The translations under genes were made by a program, and so were the position numbers. DNA of 64,000 bases from Microbacterium abyssi (lineage in GTDB: Bacteria > Actinomycetota > Actinomycetes > Actinomycetales > Microbacteriaceae), in the NCBI RefSeq assembly GCF_015277895.1, contig NZ_CP063815.1:1178001-1242000 (forward strand). Reading direction: 5' to 3'. Below, in pieces: positions 49,837-60,709 of this stretch; the stretch's first letter is position 1; every line of letters starts with the position of its first letter. The notes under the pieces were generated by a model. It saw only the letters and a program-made list of their open reading frames with translations, was not told where the DNA came from and ran no database searches.

Positions 49837-51753
49837 TTACTCTTCGAGGAGCCGCGCGCCGGAGAGCTCGTCCTGGAGCTGACCGGGTCGCACCCACACG
49901 CGGTAGCCGTAGTTGACGTCACCCTTCAGACGCAGAGCGCCGCTCTGGCGAAGTTCCGCGTTGTCGTGGCACGAAAGGACGAGATCCGAGGTGTAGGGGC
50001 GCCCGCCGGGCGGATCGGCGAAATGCACCTCGCGCGGCGCGAACCAATAGCCCGACCAGTTCAGCATCTGTGGTGTCGCTGACCCAGGCCGCTGGCACGA
50101 GAAGTCGAAATCCACGGGCAGCATCCCGTCGCCGACCGCCGCATCTGCCTGCTCGAGAGTGGCTGCGATCTTCACCGGTGCAGGCCTGAGCTGGTCGAGG
50201 TCGGCCGTCAATGACAGTCCGGTCGCGATCGCGAGTAGCACCACGACCGTGACGCGGGGGAACCTGCGCAGCACGAACATGGCGGCGAGGCATACCACGG
50301 CGAAAAGCGAGCCCCATAGCCAGAAGCTGTTTTCGTTGGTGAACGTCGGCAGGAGGGGTCTGTGGAAAGGTTCGTCGGGAAACAGGCCCTGCCAGCTGTT
50401 GATCGCAGAGGAGCTTGTGGAGAGCACTCCCCACAGCGGGACATCCGGGGCGACCCGCACGACGACGGCGATCGCACCCAACACGAAGGCCCCCAGCGCA
50501 ATCCAGATCATCGACGCGCGAACCCGGCGAATCAGCGCGGCGATCGCGACGAGGCAAACGAATGCGGCTACATGGTCGATATAGCGCGTGTAGAGCCAGG
50601 CGTCGAGCCGGACGTATTCGTCGTTCCAGAGAATATCCGGCCGGGTCCACCAAACGACACTCATGGCCACGGTGGCGATCGTGAGACCGAACAGGAACGA
50701 GCCCGGTCCGAGGCGGAGAGTGCGCACCTCGCGCAGCATCCACACGACGATCACGACTGCCCCCAGCGCGAACAGGCCGGCAGTGCCCACGACCTGGATC
50801 CAGCTCTGACTGAACAGGACGCGGGCAGTGAGTGCGGGCTCCACGCGCAGCAGCGCTGAGATCGCCATATCTGGCTTATTGCTCCCCGTTAATTGAACCG
50901 GGGCGTTCACCGCGGCGGCGAACACATCGATAACTCGCCAGGCGACGAGTAACACCGTCACGCCGACCACGGACTGTGTGACGCTGCGACGCAAGTAAAA
51001 GACGAGCCAAACGACGGCGGTGAAAACGAGTGCTAAGGCGCGCGGGTGCGTGAGGTAAGCCGCAGCGATCGCACCCACCAGCAGTACCAGACGCCACCAG
51101 GACGGCCGTCGCCAGAGCGCGAACATCCCCAGCACAGCCCAGGCGTAGAAGAACATCAGCGCCTGCTCGCTCATGGCGTAGTCCGCGGCTCCCATGCGTC
51201 CCGGCAGGCACATCACGATCCCGGCCGCGGCTACGGCCTGGGGAGCCGTGATCCGCAGACGCCGGCCGATCAGCGTCAGCGGGACAATCGTCGCGGCGGC
51301 AAAGATGTTGCCCAGCACGACGGCGGACTGATACACCGTCGCCGGGTCTTGTGTGAACCACCAGATGGGTGTCATCAGGATCGCCCAGCCCGGATAGTAC
51401 CCGCTGCCGGAGAGCGGCATGATGGACTCGGCGCCAGAGAACAGCCGTGCGATCTGCAGCGGGTGGATCTCGTCCCAGGGCGTCCGCGGCGCGACGGCGC
51501 TGCGGCTCACCTCGATTTGCAGCCAAACGAAGATCCCCAGTGCAACAACAGCGGCGATCCACCAGAACCAAGAGGATTGCAAAGGCACGTCGGGCTCGGC
51601 GCGCCGGCGTAGGGCAGTGGGCGGGGCGGTATCCTCGGTCGCGGCACCGGACGTTGCGCTCGCAGGGTGAGTGGCCTCGGAGTCGATGTGCGGCGATGGG
51701 TCGGCATCCCGATATGGGGCGGTTTCTGCACCAGGAGCGGCAGAGAGCGGCAC
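49837..51753 (-). CDS. Polytopic membrane protein, probable GT-C-type glycosyltransferase
   Basis: This 638-residue protein has a Pro/Ala/Asp-rich cytoplasmic N-terminus of about 60 residues, then about 11-12 transmembrane helices (64 to about 520) and an external C-terminal domain of about 110 residues. After the first helix the external loop contains PWDEIHPLQIARLF, with acidic residues at the place of the GT-C catalytic Asp/Glu. AADYAMSEQALMFFY follows later. The C-terminal part has CQRPG and a distant second Cys. No family is recognised with certainty; it resembles the lipid-sugar-dependent transferases of actinobacterial arabinogalactan-like pathways. The GTG start has ACGGAGG 6 nt upstream. 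Confidence 0.65.
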   Translation of the reverse strand: MPLSAAPGAETAPYRDADPSPHIDSEATHPASATSGAATEDTAPPTALRRRAEPDVPLQSSWFWWIAAVVALGIFVWLQIEVSRSAVAPRTPWDEIHPLQIARLFSGAESIMPLSGSGYYPGWAILMTPIWWFTQDPATVYQSAVVLGNIFAAATIVPLTLIGRRLRITAPQAVAAAGIVMCLPGRMGAADYAMSEQALMFFYAWAVLGMFALWRRPSWWRLVLLVGAIAAAYLTHPRALALVFTAVVWLVFYLRRSVTQSVVGVTVLLVAWRVIDVFAAAVNAPVQLTGSNKPDMAISALLRVEPALTARVLFSQSWIQVVGTAGLFALGAVVIVVWMLREVRTLRLGPGSFLFGLTIATVAMSVVWWTRPDILWNDEYVRLDAWLYTRYIDHVAAFVCLVAIAALIRRVRASMIWIALGAFVLGAIAVVVRVAPDVPLWGVLSTSSSAINSWQGLFPDEPFHRPLLPTFTNENSFWLWGSLFAVVCLAAMFVLRRFPRVTVVVLLAIATGLSLTADLDQLRPAPVKIAATLEQADAAVGDGMLPVDFDFSCQRPGSATPQMLNWSGYWFAPREVHFADPPGGRPYTSDLVLSCHDNAELRQSGALRLKGDVNYGYRVWVRPGQLQDELSGARLLEE

Positions 51754-51981
51754 GGTCGGCCTCCGTCAGGGTATTAGCAGCTTGACGCGCGACGGCTCGG
51801 GGCCTGTTCTCACGCCGATCATCATGGGGTACGTCTCGGATACCGCGCCTCTGATGTGCCGCGGTGGCGGATAAGGGCGAGATCAACAGTCGTCCACTCG
51901 GGGAGCGGGGTTAGGACGCTGTGACCATAGTAACCGACGCCGATGCGCGAGGTGATGTCGTGACCCACTCGGTTTGGGTCG
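51754..51981. other. 228-bp gap between two leftward genes
   Basis: It contains the upstream region of the GT-C-like gene. On the complement, TAATAC (51773-51778) and the ribosome-binding site ACGGAGG lie close to the start. A second candidate -10, TACTAT, lies near 51926-51931. No open frame with a ribosome-binding site and no RNA gene was seen. Confidence 0.4.
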
Positions 51982-53817
51982 CTACTCGGCCGATCCGTTC
52001 AGCTTGAGCTTGTCATCCCAGTACGCATCTGATGTCATGTCAGCGTAACCGCGCCGCCATTCCTCATGCAGCTGCGAGAAGTTCCGACGCAGCCGAAGAG
52101 TGTTCTTCCACAGCCGCATGGTCTCTTGCCAAAAGCGGCGCCGATCCCGATGGACGACGTAAGAGGCGGTTCCATCGGCGTTCAGGTAGGTGATCTGTTT
52201 CGCACCGTAGGTCTTGCGGTAGTCGTCACGGTACGGCGCGGACAGGACCAGCCGGGAGCCGAGGCGGTCGCTGAACGGCGCGAGGTGGCCGTTCAGCGTG
52301 GCCAGCCACAGGGCGCGCAGCGGGCGCGGCAAGCGGCCGAGCCGTTCCTGGGGTGTTGCGTCGAGCGTCTTCCAGGTCTCGCTGGTTGTGAGGGCCTTCA
52401 GATCCGCACGACGCTGCGCCATGTCCGCATTGTCGTCGAAGAAGCCAGGCCCCCGCATGACATCTTCCATCGCCAGATTGACAGCGGAGAGCGTGTCGTA
52501 GTGGAACCGGAGGATGTTGCGCAGATAGAAGCTGCGCACCATCTTGAGCAGCTCGCGCCAGGTGCGCTGCCGGGCGGCGCCGCTCAGATAGTGAATCAGG
52601 TGGCTGCGGAAGTCGAGGTACCAGGTCTGTGGGGAGGCCTTGTCGGTGAAGCTCTCCTGGATCGATGCCACGCCGGGAAGGGTGACGATGCTGAAGTCGT
52701 TGACGAGCGAGAAGCTCACATCGTCGCCACGAACGAAGAACGGGAACGGGAGGTGCCTGGCCTCTGCGATCGGAAAGGCGAAGAACCACCACCCGCCGTA
52801 GAAGTCCTCCGGGGCGGAAGCCGTGGTCTGATACTCCATGCTGAAGACGGCCTTGCGCTTGCGCAGATCCAGCCGACTGTAGAGCGGGATGCATCCACGA
52901 TCGAATCGTGCGCCGTTCTCCCAGACCTGCCAGCGGTAAGCGGCGTTGATCATTCCGCCTGCCACTGCGGTACGCGGATCCAGCGCGTACGCGAGAAACC
53001 ACCAGGTGCGGCTGATGGCCTGCATCTGAATAGAGGCGTCGTCGTCCATGAAGAGACAGTGCGTAGCATCGGCGTCTTTTGCCGCTAGCAACCCGCGGGT
53101 GAATCCTCCTGACCCGCCGAGGTTCTGGTTGGGGATGACGCGCACCCCGTCGCCATCGTCGATGCTCACGGTGCCGCCGTTGTCGACGATCAGCATGTGC
53201 ATGTGGTCACGCAGTTGGGACTGCGCCCGGAACTTGCGGAAGCGCTCGGAGGTCCTGGCGACTTCGTCTTCGCGGCGGAAAGTCGTGATCGCGATCGTCA
53301 GCTCCGGTGTCCTTCGTGGCGACGCCGTCGTGGCCCACGCGAAGTCGTCCAGGCGCGCATGATCCAGCGCGGTCAACTCGAAGTACATGACCGCCGGGCC
53401 ATGCCGCAGATCACCGAACACGATTGGTTGGCGGACCGTCCCGTCCAGGTCGATCGTCTCTGTGAAGATTTGGTGCGTGGACGTGATAGTACCGGACACC
53501 CGAATCGACAGCACAAACCGTCCATGTCCGGACAGCTGCAGTTCCAGCGGCAATTCGCCGCAATTCTTGCGCCATTTCCCGAGATTGAACAGGTTGTAAT
53601 ACGTGTTGGTGGCCAAGTGACCGCCAGGGCCGAAGTCCGCTCCACCATCGGTCAGTGACAGCCCGACCGGCCCCTTCAACCGGAAGTGGGGCGCCTGTTC
53701 GGTGGAGATGTCCGCTTCCGGCCAGATCGCCGCTTGCACAGGATTGCCCATTACCGAGCCGACCTCTTCGTGCCCCGTCGTCGGAGTGCTCCCGTCCGAT
53801 TCCTGCATTGTCGTCAT
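51982..53817 (-). CDS. GlfT2-like galactofuranosyltransferase (family 2)
   Basis: This 611-residue protein has the domain layout of mycobacterial GlfT2, which polymerises galactan from UDP-galactofuranose: an N-terminal beta-sandwich (about 40-190), a GT-A domain (about 200-420) with a metal-binding FMDDDAS (about 280), the WWFFAF acceptor motif (about 361) and FFVRGDDVSFSL (about 378), and a C-terminal helical region with HIxYY-like RSHLIHYLSG (about 425). The presence of glf nearby supports UDP-Galf as donor. The ATG at 53817 follows the PPT fusion gene by 23 nt, so both are likely one transcript. The long reading upstream of this ATG is a shadow of that gene. Confidence 0.88.
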   Translation of the reverse strand: MTTMQESDGSTPTTGHEEVGSVMGNPVQAAIWPEADISTEQAPHFRLKGPVGLSLTDGGADFGPGGHLATNTYYNLFNLGKWRKNCGELPLELQLSGHGRFVLSIRVSGTITSTHQIFTETIDLDGTVRQPIVFGDLRHGPAVMYFELTALDHARLDDFAWATTASPRRTPELTIAITTFRREDEVARTSERFRKFRAQSQLRDHMHMLIVDNGGTVSIDDGDGVRVIPNQNLGGSGGFTRGLLAAKDADATHCLFMDDDASIQMQAISRTWWFLAYALDPRTAVAGGMINAAYRWQVWENGARFDRGCIPLYSRLDLRKRKAVFSMEYQTTASAPEDFYGGWWFFAFPIAEARHLPFPFFVRGDDVSFSLVNDFSIVTLPGVASIQESFTDKASPQTWYLDFRSHLIHYLSGAARQRTWRELLKMVRSFYLRNILRFHYDTLSAVNLAMEDVMRGPGFFDDNADMAQRRADLKALTTSETWKTLDATPQERLGRLPRPLRALWLATLNGHLAPFSDRLGSRLVLSAPYRDDYRKTYGAKQITYLNADGTASYVVHRDRRRFWQETMRLWKNTLRLRRNFSQLHEEWRRGYADMTSDAYWDDKLKLNGSAE

Positions 53818-53840
53818 GTCCGCCAGTCCCCCACCTTGCG

Positions 53841-56438
53841 TCAGCCCTTGCGGTGGCGCAACAACACGTGATCCATGTCGGTACGCTTCGAGCGCGGTAC
53901 CAGGACCTTCTCGTCGTAGTGACCGACCGCGATGAAGGAGATGAAGACCTCGTGGTCGGGAATATCGATGATCTTGCGGATCGCGGTTTCCTTCTCGGTG
54001 CCCATCGCCGTGTTCAGCGAGCACGAGCCCAATCCGACCTGCGTCAGCCCCAGGAGAAGCGACATCATGAACAGCCCGCCGTCGACGAACGGCTGATTGC
54101 GTTCCGGCGCGAACAGGAACGCATCCAAGTCCGCGGTCACGAGAAGCAGACGCGGAGGCATCTGGTAACCGCTGAAGCCTCCTTGAATGTCGAGCACGGA
54201 TTTGATGATGCGAGGATCCTCGAACTGGTGCACTCGCGCGCCCTGACGGTTGCAGACCGAGGGTGCCTGCATCGCAATCTGCACGGCGCGGGCGATGTCT
54301 GCGTCGCTGACCGATTTCGAAGTGAACTCGCGCACGCTGCGTCGCCCGTACATCACGTCGATGAAGCTGCGGTCCGTGTCCGTTTCGCTGGTGATCTCCC
54401 GAATCTGATCTGCCGGCACCACGCCGCCTTCTTGATGCGTGATGTCGTCAATAAGGCCCTGACTCGCCTCTGAGAACAGCTGCCGGAATTGCGACACGTC
54501 TGCTTTGAGCAGGTCGTGTCGCTCGAAGTATGTCTTCATCACCGCGGCCGAGCTCTGCAGGAACGGGTCATCGACACCACGTCCCGCGGCCAGCCATGCA
54601 TTCATCTCCTTGGCGAGCCCTGGCACGGCGATCTTGCCGAAGCCGGCGCGGAAATCAGAGCGGCTCAATCCTTTCTCGATGGCGTGAGCGTGAAAGATCA
54701 TGCGCGCCCGCGCTCCTGAGACGCCTTCAGGAGATCGTCCGTGGACGTAGGAGCGGTTCCGGCGTTCGAAATCTTTCAGGGCGAGTGCTTTGGCCTGGCC
54801 GGCGAAGCTTCTTCCCGGATTGGCACCTTTGGCGCGACGCTTCGCTGCAGGGAGCCCGTCCGGAAACTCTTCCAGCTTGATGCTGCGCACCTCGGCACCG
54901 CCGCCCCGGCCGCTGAAATGAATGGCTCCCAGCATGAACTGGCTCAGGCCTGCTTCGGTGACATGGAATGCGATCTTGTCGGTCCGCGCCGTGCCTGACT
55001 TCTCTGGCATGCTCACCGAGCCGATGACACGGAACTTGCCGGTCTCGGGGTTGCGAACATGAAGGTTAATGGACTCTGCTGTGGTCCGCGGCGTCCAGTC
55101 GATCTCGAGTTCGTAGCTCGAACCCTCGTTCAGTTTCTCCGGCAAATCAGTCCAGACGAGATTGCCGAGGACAGCGCCGCCGCGGGCGACCTTCAGTCGG
55201 GTGGCCCCGCGCTTGTGTGAGACCCGCCAGGCGGAGTTTCCGGCGGTGAACTCCGGCTCTTCGACCGTGAACTTCTGGGGCGGGGGTAGGACGACGATCT
55301 TCGAGGGATCGAGTGCGGCGGAATCCTTCATCTCGGGATCGAGCGCCCTCTTCAGCCATTCCATTGACGATTCGCGGCCCGACTCGATGTATTCTCGGGC
55401 CGTTGTGAAGTCGATCTCGCGCGTGACGTTCGGGTTCTTGGCGATCGACTCGGTGTCATCGATCTCGAATACGCGGCGGCTGTCGTCGAACCCGAGGGAC
55501 GAGAGAAGGTTGGCGAATCGATCTGCTCCACGCTTGGCGTTGTAGATCGACGAGAAGGGCTTCTCGAAGATCGTTGCAAACGCTGTGCCGTGGAAGCTGT
55601 CCGTCACGACATAACTGGCATCGGCGTAACCGCGGAGGAAGTTCTCAGGTGCGTCCTCGGAGAGGATCTCCGCACCAGGCTCCTGCGCGAAAACCTCCGC
55701 GACGTGCTCGCGTCCGTCATCCGGATTGGGAATGACGAGGATCTTGTCGAAACCGAGCTTGTCGGCGATCGCCTGGGCGACGGCGCGCTTCTCCGGAGTG
55801 GGATCGAGGAAGAAGACCGCCATGTATTCGCCCTCCGGGGCGATGGTGGCGTTGGATGCCAGTTCACGGTAGTGCGCCTGGGATAGGAGGAATACCGGGT
55901 CGACGACGAGGCTCGCCTTCGCGCCGAAGACATCGACCGCGGTGTCGATCGCGTACCCTTCGCGCACCGAGATGGCTTTGAACTTCTGAAGATTCGCGGC
56001 GTGCTTGGCGACAAAGTACCGTTTGAACTTGTCGGTTCCTCGATTGCCGAACGAAGTGCCATAGGCGACTCGATCGTTCTGTGGCCCGACGAAGTCCAGG
56101 AACAGATCATCGTTCACTCTGCCGATCAGTGGGTTCCACAGCTGATCGCTGCCGACTACGAAGGTGTGTGCGATGTCATTGAGCTCGGCAAGTTCCGAGT
56201 AGTGCACCTGCTCGGTGTATTCGTAGCCGATGCGACGGGCGAATTCCATGGACAGGATGTCGTCGGGCCAGTCGACCCGGTAGCCGTTGTATCCCAGCGG
56301 CTCGTGCACCATAAGCGCGGAGCGGCCGAGACTGTCGATCGCGCGGTTCAGCCCGTAGTAAGTGAGGATCGATCCGTAGTTCTTGCCGTACCACCACCCG
56401 AGAATGGCAACATCGTACTTCTTGTCCGGAAGCGTCAT
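53841..56438 (-). CDS. Three-part fusion: polysaccharide pyruvyl transferase, beta-sandwich module and nitroreductase
   Basis: This 865-residue protein joins three parts. Residues about 8-390 are a PPT domain, with ILGWWYGKNYGSILTYY at the N-terminus, VGSDQLWNP (about 95) and VTDSFHGTAFA (about 285). Residues about 395-530 are a beta-rich module with the look of a carbohydrate-binding sandwich. Residues about 575-865 are a helical domain with HAHAIEKGL (about 581) followed by a nitroreductase fold with RRSVREF (about 697), QAPSVCNRQGARV (about 725) and GLGSCSLN (about 800). The ATG has AAGGA 8 nt upstream. The gene heads an operon with the GlfT2-like gene. Pyruvylation of a galactan, with a flavin-dependent function, is inferred. 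Confidence 0.85.
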   Translation of the reverse strand: MTLPDKKYDVAILGWWYGKNYGSILTYYGLNRAIDSLGRSALMVHEPLGYNGYRVDWPDDILSMEFARRIGYEYTEQVHYSELAELNDIAHTFVVGSDQLWNPLIGRVNDDLFLDFVGPQNDRVAYGTSFGNRGTDKFKRYFVAKHAANLQKFKAISVREGYAIDTAVDVFGAKASLVVDPVFLLSQAHYRELASNATIAPEGEYMAVFFLDPTPEKRAVAQAIADKLGFDKILVIPNPDDGREHVAEVFAQEPGAEILSEDAPENFLRGYADASYVVTDSFHGTAFATIFEKPFSSIYNAKRGADRFANLLSSLGFDDSRRVFEIDDTESIAKNPNVTREIDFTTAREYIESGRESSMEWLKRALDPEMKDSAALDPSKIVVLPPPQKFTVEEPEFTAGNSAWRVSHKRGATRLKVARGGAVLGNLVWTDLPEKLNEGSSYELEIDWTPRTTAESINLHVRNPETGKFRVIGSVSMPEKSGTARTDKIAFHVTEAGLSQFMLGAIHFSGRGGGAEVRSIKLEEFPDGLPAAKRRAKGANPGRSFAGQAKALALKDFERRNRSYVHGRSPEGVSGARARMIFHAHAIEKGLSRSDFRAGFGKIAVPGLAKEMNAWLAAGRGVDDPFLQSSAAVMKTYFERHDLLKADVSQFRQLFSEASQGLIDDITHQEGGVVPADQIREITSETDTDRSFIDVMYGRRSVREFTSKSVSDADIARAVQIAMQAPSVCNRQGARVHQFEDPRIIKSVLDIQGGFSGYQMPPRLLLVTADLDAFLFAPERNQPFVDGGLFMMSLLLGLTQVGLGSCSLNTAMGTEKETAIRKIIDIPDHEVFISFIAVGHYDEKVLVPRSKRTDMDHVLLRHRKG

Positions 56439-56485
56439 CTGGCTGTCCTTACTTGCAATCGTCTTGCTGATCGGGCGTCTGGTGA

Positions 56486-57802
<1,317 letters not shown>

Positions 57803-57809
57803 GACGCGC

Positions 57810-58598
57810 ATGGTAAAGACTGTCGGTGAACCCGGCTCTATGCGACGCAACCTGCACTCCCTGTGGGTGCTTTCGGCGCGTGATCTCCGGGTCCGGTATG
57901 CCACGAGTTGGCTGGGCTATCTGTGGAGCGTCCTCGATCCGCTCGTGATGAGTCTGATCTATTGGTTCGTCTTCACGGAGATCTTCCATCGAAGTGTCGG
58001 CTCTGATCCATACATCGTCTTCCTCATCGCGGCGCTCTTGCCGTGGGTCTGGTTCAACGCCTGCATCAGCGACTTCACACACGCGTTCCAGCGAGATGCC
58101 AAGCTCGTCCGCTCCACATCGATACCCCGGGTCATCTGGGTCGGGCGGATCATCTTGTCGAAGGGGATCGAGTTCCTTCTGGCTGTGCCGGTGCTCGTGC
58201 TTTTCGTCGTCTTCAGTGGCGCCGAGGTGACGTGGGGCGTTCTCTGGTTCCCCGTGGCGATCATCTTGCAGACCGCCTTGCTCGCCGGGCTCGGGCTCAT
58301 CCTGGCTCCGCTGTGCGTGCTTTTCGATGATCTCGAGCGCACGACCAGGCTCGTGCTGCGTGCGCTGTTCTATGCGACGCCGATCATCTACAGCGCGAAC
58401 GATCTGCCGGCCGGCTTCTCTTGGCTGCCGCTGGTCAATCCGCTCGACGGCATCTTTTCCATGTACCGGGCAGCCTTCTTCCCTGAGCAGTGGAATACTG
58501 CATCCGTGATCGCCAGCGTCGTGTGGACCGTCGTGCTCATCGTCGCAGGCGTGCTTGTCTTCCGCCGTCTCGAGCGGTCCGTGCTGAAGGAGCTGTGA
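57810..58598 (+). CDS. wzm: ABC-2 type polysaccharide export permease (Wzm-like)
   Basis: This 262-residue permease of the O-antigen/teichoic acid export type has six hydrophobic segments (about 35-55, 63-85, 110-135, 140-165, 175-195 and 228-248). It opens with RDLRVRYATSWLGYLWSVLDP, the typical amphipathic start of Wzm/TagG. It should export a lipid-linked glycan with the ATPase encoded next. The ATG at 57810 gives ten extra residues before a possible second ATG at 57840. The stop overlaps the next start (TGATG). Confidence 0.9.
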   Translation: MVKTVGEPGSMRRNLHSLWVLSARDLRVRYATSWLGYLWSVLDPLVMSLIYWFVFTEIFHRSVGSDPYIVFLIAALLPWVWFNACISDFTHAFQRDAKLVRSTSIPRVIWVGRIILSKGIEFLLAVPVLVLFVVFSGAEVTWGVLWFPVAIILQTALLAGLGLILAPLCVLFDDLERTTRLVLRALFYATPIIYSANDLPAGFSWLPLVNPLDGIFSMYRAAFFPEQWNTASVIASVVWTVVLIVAGVLVFRRLERSVLKEL

Positions 58599-59341
58599 TG
58601 GGCGAGTATGCGATCGAGGTCTCGGGGCTCGGTGTGCGCTTTCGTCGCAACAGGCGCGGGGGCCGTTCAATTAAGGCGATGTTCGCTGACTCGTCGCGCC
58701 GCACTCCCAAGGGGGAGTTCTGGGCGCTGCGGGACATCTCGTTCAACGTGCGGCCAGGGGAGTCCATCGGTGTCGTCGGCCGTAACGGACAAGGCAAGTC
58801 CACCCTGCTGAAGCTCGTCGCAGGCGTTCTTCTGCCCGATGAGGGCAGCGTCACGGTGCACGACGGTGTCGCTCCGCTCATCGAGATCACCGGCGGGTTC
58901 GTCGGCGATCTGACAGTGCGGGAGAACGTGCGCCTCACAGCCGGACTGCACGGGATGGGCAAGGCTGAGGTGGCGAAACGCTACGACGGCATCATCGCGT
59001 TCGCGGAGCTCGAGGATTTTCAGGACACCCCCTACAAGCACCTCTCCAACGGGATGAAGGTGCGGTTGGCCTTCTCGGTGGTGTCACAGCTCGATCAGCC
59101 GATCCTGCTCGTCGACGAAGTCTTGGCCGTCGGCGACAAGTCCTTCCGCGAAAAGTGCTACCGGCGCATTGAGGAGATGCTTGAGGAAGGGCGTACGCTC
59201 TTCTTCGTCAGCCACAACGAGCGTGATCTGAAGCGCTTCTGCAAGCGGGGCCTGTATATCCGCGAGCATCGTCTTGTCCTGGACGATCGAATCGAGGACG
59301 TGCTCAAGATGTACAACGCGGACAATGCCGCGAGCCAGTGA
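58598..59341 (+). CDS. wzt: ABC exporter ATPase (Wzt-like), short form without carbohydrate-binding domain
   Basis: This 247-residue ATPase has Walker A GRNGQGKSTLLKL (about residues 64-76), the signature HLSNGMKVRLAF (about 148) and Walker B PILLVDEVLAVGD (about 168), followed by the switch His in FVSHNE. Length matches TagH-like or RfbE-like proteins that lack the C-terminal glycan-binding domain of E. coli O8/O9a Wzt, so export is probably not controlled by chain-end recognition. AAGGAG lies 6 nt before the ATG. A 107-bp gap with no clear hairpin follows. Confidence 0.92.
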   Translation: MGEYAIEVSGLGVRFRRNRRGGRSIKAMFADSSRRTPKGEFWALRDISFNVRPGESIGVVGRNGQGKSTLLKLVAGVLLPDEGSVTVHDGVAPLIEITGGFVGDLTVRENVRLTAGLHGMGKAEVAKRYDGIIAFAELEDFQDTPYKHLSNGMKVRLAFSVVSQLDQPILLVDEVLAVGDKSFREKCYRRIEEMLEEGRTLFFVSHNERDLKRFCKRGLYIREHRLVLDDRIEDVLKMYNADNAASQ

Positions 59342-59448
59342 GCCGCAGCCCTTGAGCGCCCACGTCTGACGCTAGGGTGGGGTTTGCAAGGACGTCAGTA
59401 GAACCCGGTCGGACGAGCTTGTAGATCACATGAAACGGTGGGACCCGA

Positions 59449-60669
59449 TTGCGACCTCTGCGTGACATCCGAAGATCGTTGGCCGGTCGGCGGACGGCTC
59501 CACCACCTTCTTCTGAGCCTCTTCCGCCGTCGCCTCCACCTGTTCACTACTTGGTGTCGACCGCCGGGCATCCGAACTACGGCGACGAGCTGATCACCCG
59601 CGCGTGGCTCGACATTCTAACTGAGTTGCGCCCTGACGCCGAAGTCTGGCTTGACTGCCCGCATCCTGGCCGGGCCTCGCACCTGTTCCGTCGCACGCAT
59701 CCGAACCTGCATGTCACGAACACGCTGTGGGAGTTGGCGCATTCCAGCCCATCACACGATCCGATCTCCGACACGGAGCGCATCGCACGCCACGTCAGAG
59801 ATCTCGGCACGCCGCGCATCGATCCAGGACTGCTCGCCCTTCGGCACGTGACCAGCGTCCATCTGCTCGGGGGAGGGCACTTCAACGATCTGTGGCAGGA
59901 CAACCTTGGCATCATCGCCGCCGTCTCCGCCCTCCATCGCGAGTTCGGCATCTCCGCCCGGGCGACGGGCCTCGGGCTGCAGCCTTTGGCGGCTGAACGC
60001 GGTGACTGGCTGCGGGAGCAGTTCTCGGTGTTCGACCATGTCGAGGTGCGCGATCGCGCGAGCGCGGACGCCATAGGGAGCGAGGTCGGTTTGGACGACG
60101 CGTTCCTCGCTCTCTCGGTTTTGCGTCCCGTTTACGACGAACGTCCGAGCCCCGAGAATGTCGTGCTCGTACAGGGGGATTTGCGCGCATGGTCCGACAT
60201 CGACGCGATCAGGTCGATCGACGATTTTCTCGCGGACGCGCCGGATAACGAAGCAGCGTTCGTCGAGGCACTGCCTCCAGACGATGCCCGCTACATCGCC
60301 GACACTCGCCCCTCTGCACGCTTCTACTCCTTCGGGAATATCTGGTTCGATGGCCTGCCTGCCCGCCCAGGGCAGCGTTGGCTCACCACCCGGTTCCACG
60401 CTCACCTGCTCGCTGCAGCAGCCGGAGCGGCAGGAACGGTGATCGCGGGACAAGAGGGTTATTACGATCACAAACACGCATCGCTGCTAGAACTCGGCAC
60501 GGGCTGGACCGTCGTGCCCGCAGGATCCGTCGCCGAGCCGACAGTGGATCCGGACTTTCCCGCACGTGCGCGCGAGCATGCCGCCGCCAAGCGGCGTCTC
60601 GCCGAACGGCTCTACCCGGCCGAACACCGGGCAAGCGCATCGCCTGGTCGCTCGCCGATGGGGGCATGA
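59449..60669 (+). CDS. Polysaccharide pyruvyl transferase family protein, third copy
   Basis: This protein of about 406 residues shows the PPT fold: HYLVSTAGHPNYGDELITRAW (about residue 33), LLGGGHFNDLWQDN (about 138), VLVQGDLRAW and TTRFHAHLLAAAAGAAGTVIAGQEGYYDHKH (about 315) with a His/Tyr-rich end. The N-terminus is uncertain: the first in-frame codon is TTG and no good ribosome-binding site is seen; a GTG near the HYL strand is another option. It differs from the other two PPTs in the first 40 residues, which are basic and proline-rich, and probably acts on a different residue. Confidence 0.75.
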   Translation: MRPLRDIRRSLAGRRTAPPPSSEPLPPSPPPVHYLVSTAGHPNYGDELITRAWLDILTELRPDAEVWLDCPHPGRASHLFRRTHPNLHVTNTLWELAHSSPSHDPISDTERIARHVRDLGTPRIDPGLLALRHVTSVHLLGGGHFNDLWQDNLGIIAAVSALHREFGISARATGLGLQPLAAERGDWLREQFSVFDHVEVRDRASADAIGSEVGLDDAFLALSVLRPVYDERPSPENVVLVQGDLRAWSDIDAIRSIDDFLADAPDNEAAFVEALPPDDARYIADTRPSARFYSFGNIWFDGLPARPGQRWLTTRFHAHLLAAAAGAAGTVIAGQEGYYDHKHASLLELGTGWTVVPAGSVAEPTVDPDFPARAREHAAAKRRLAERLYPAEHRASASPGRSPMGA

Positions 60670-60709
60670 CCGGTTCAGTTCGACGAAGGCAGACCGGGGA
60701 CAAGCGTGG

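Noticed and set aside
52066..53088. 340-codon frame on the + strand
   Set aside because: Antisense to the GlfT2-like gene, which has a family match through the whole region.
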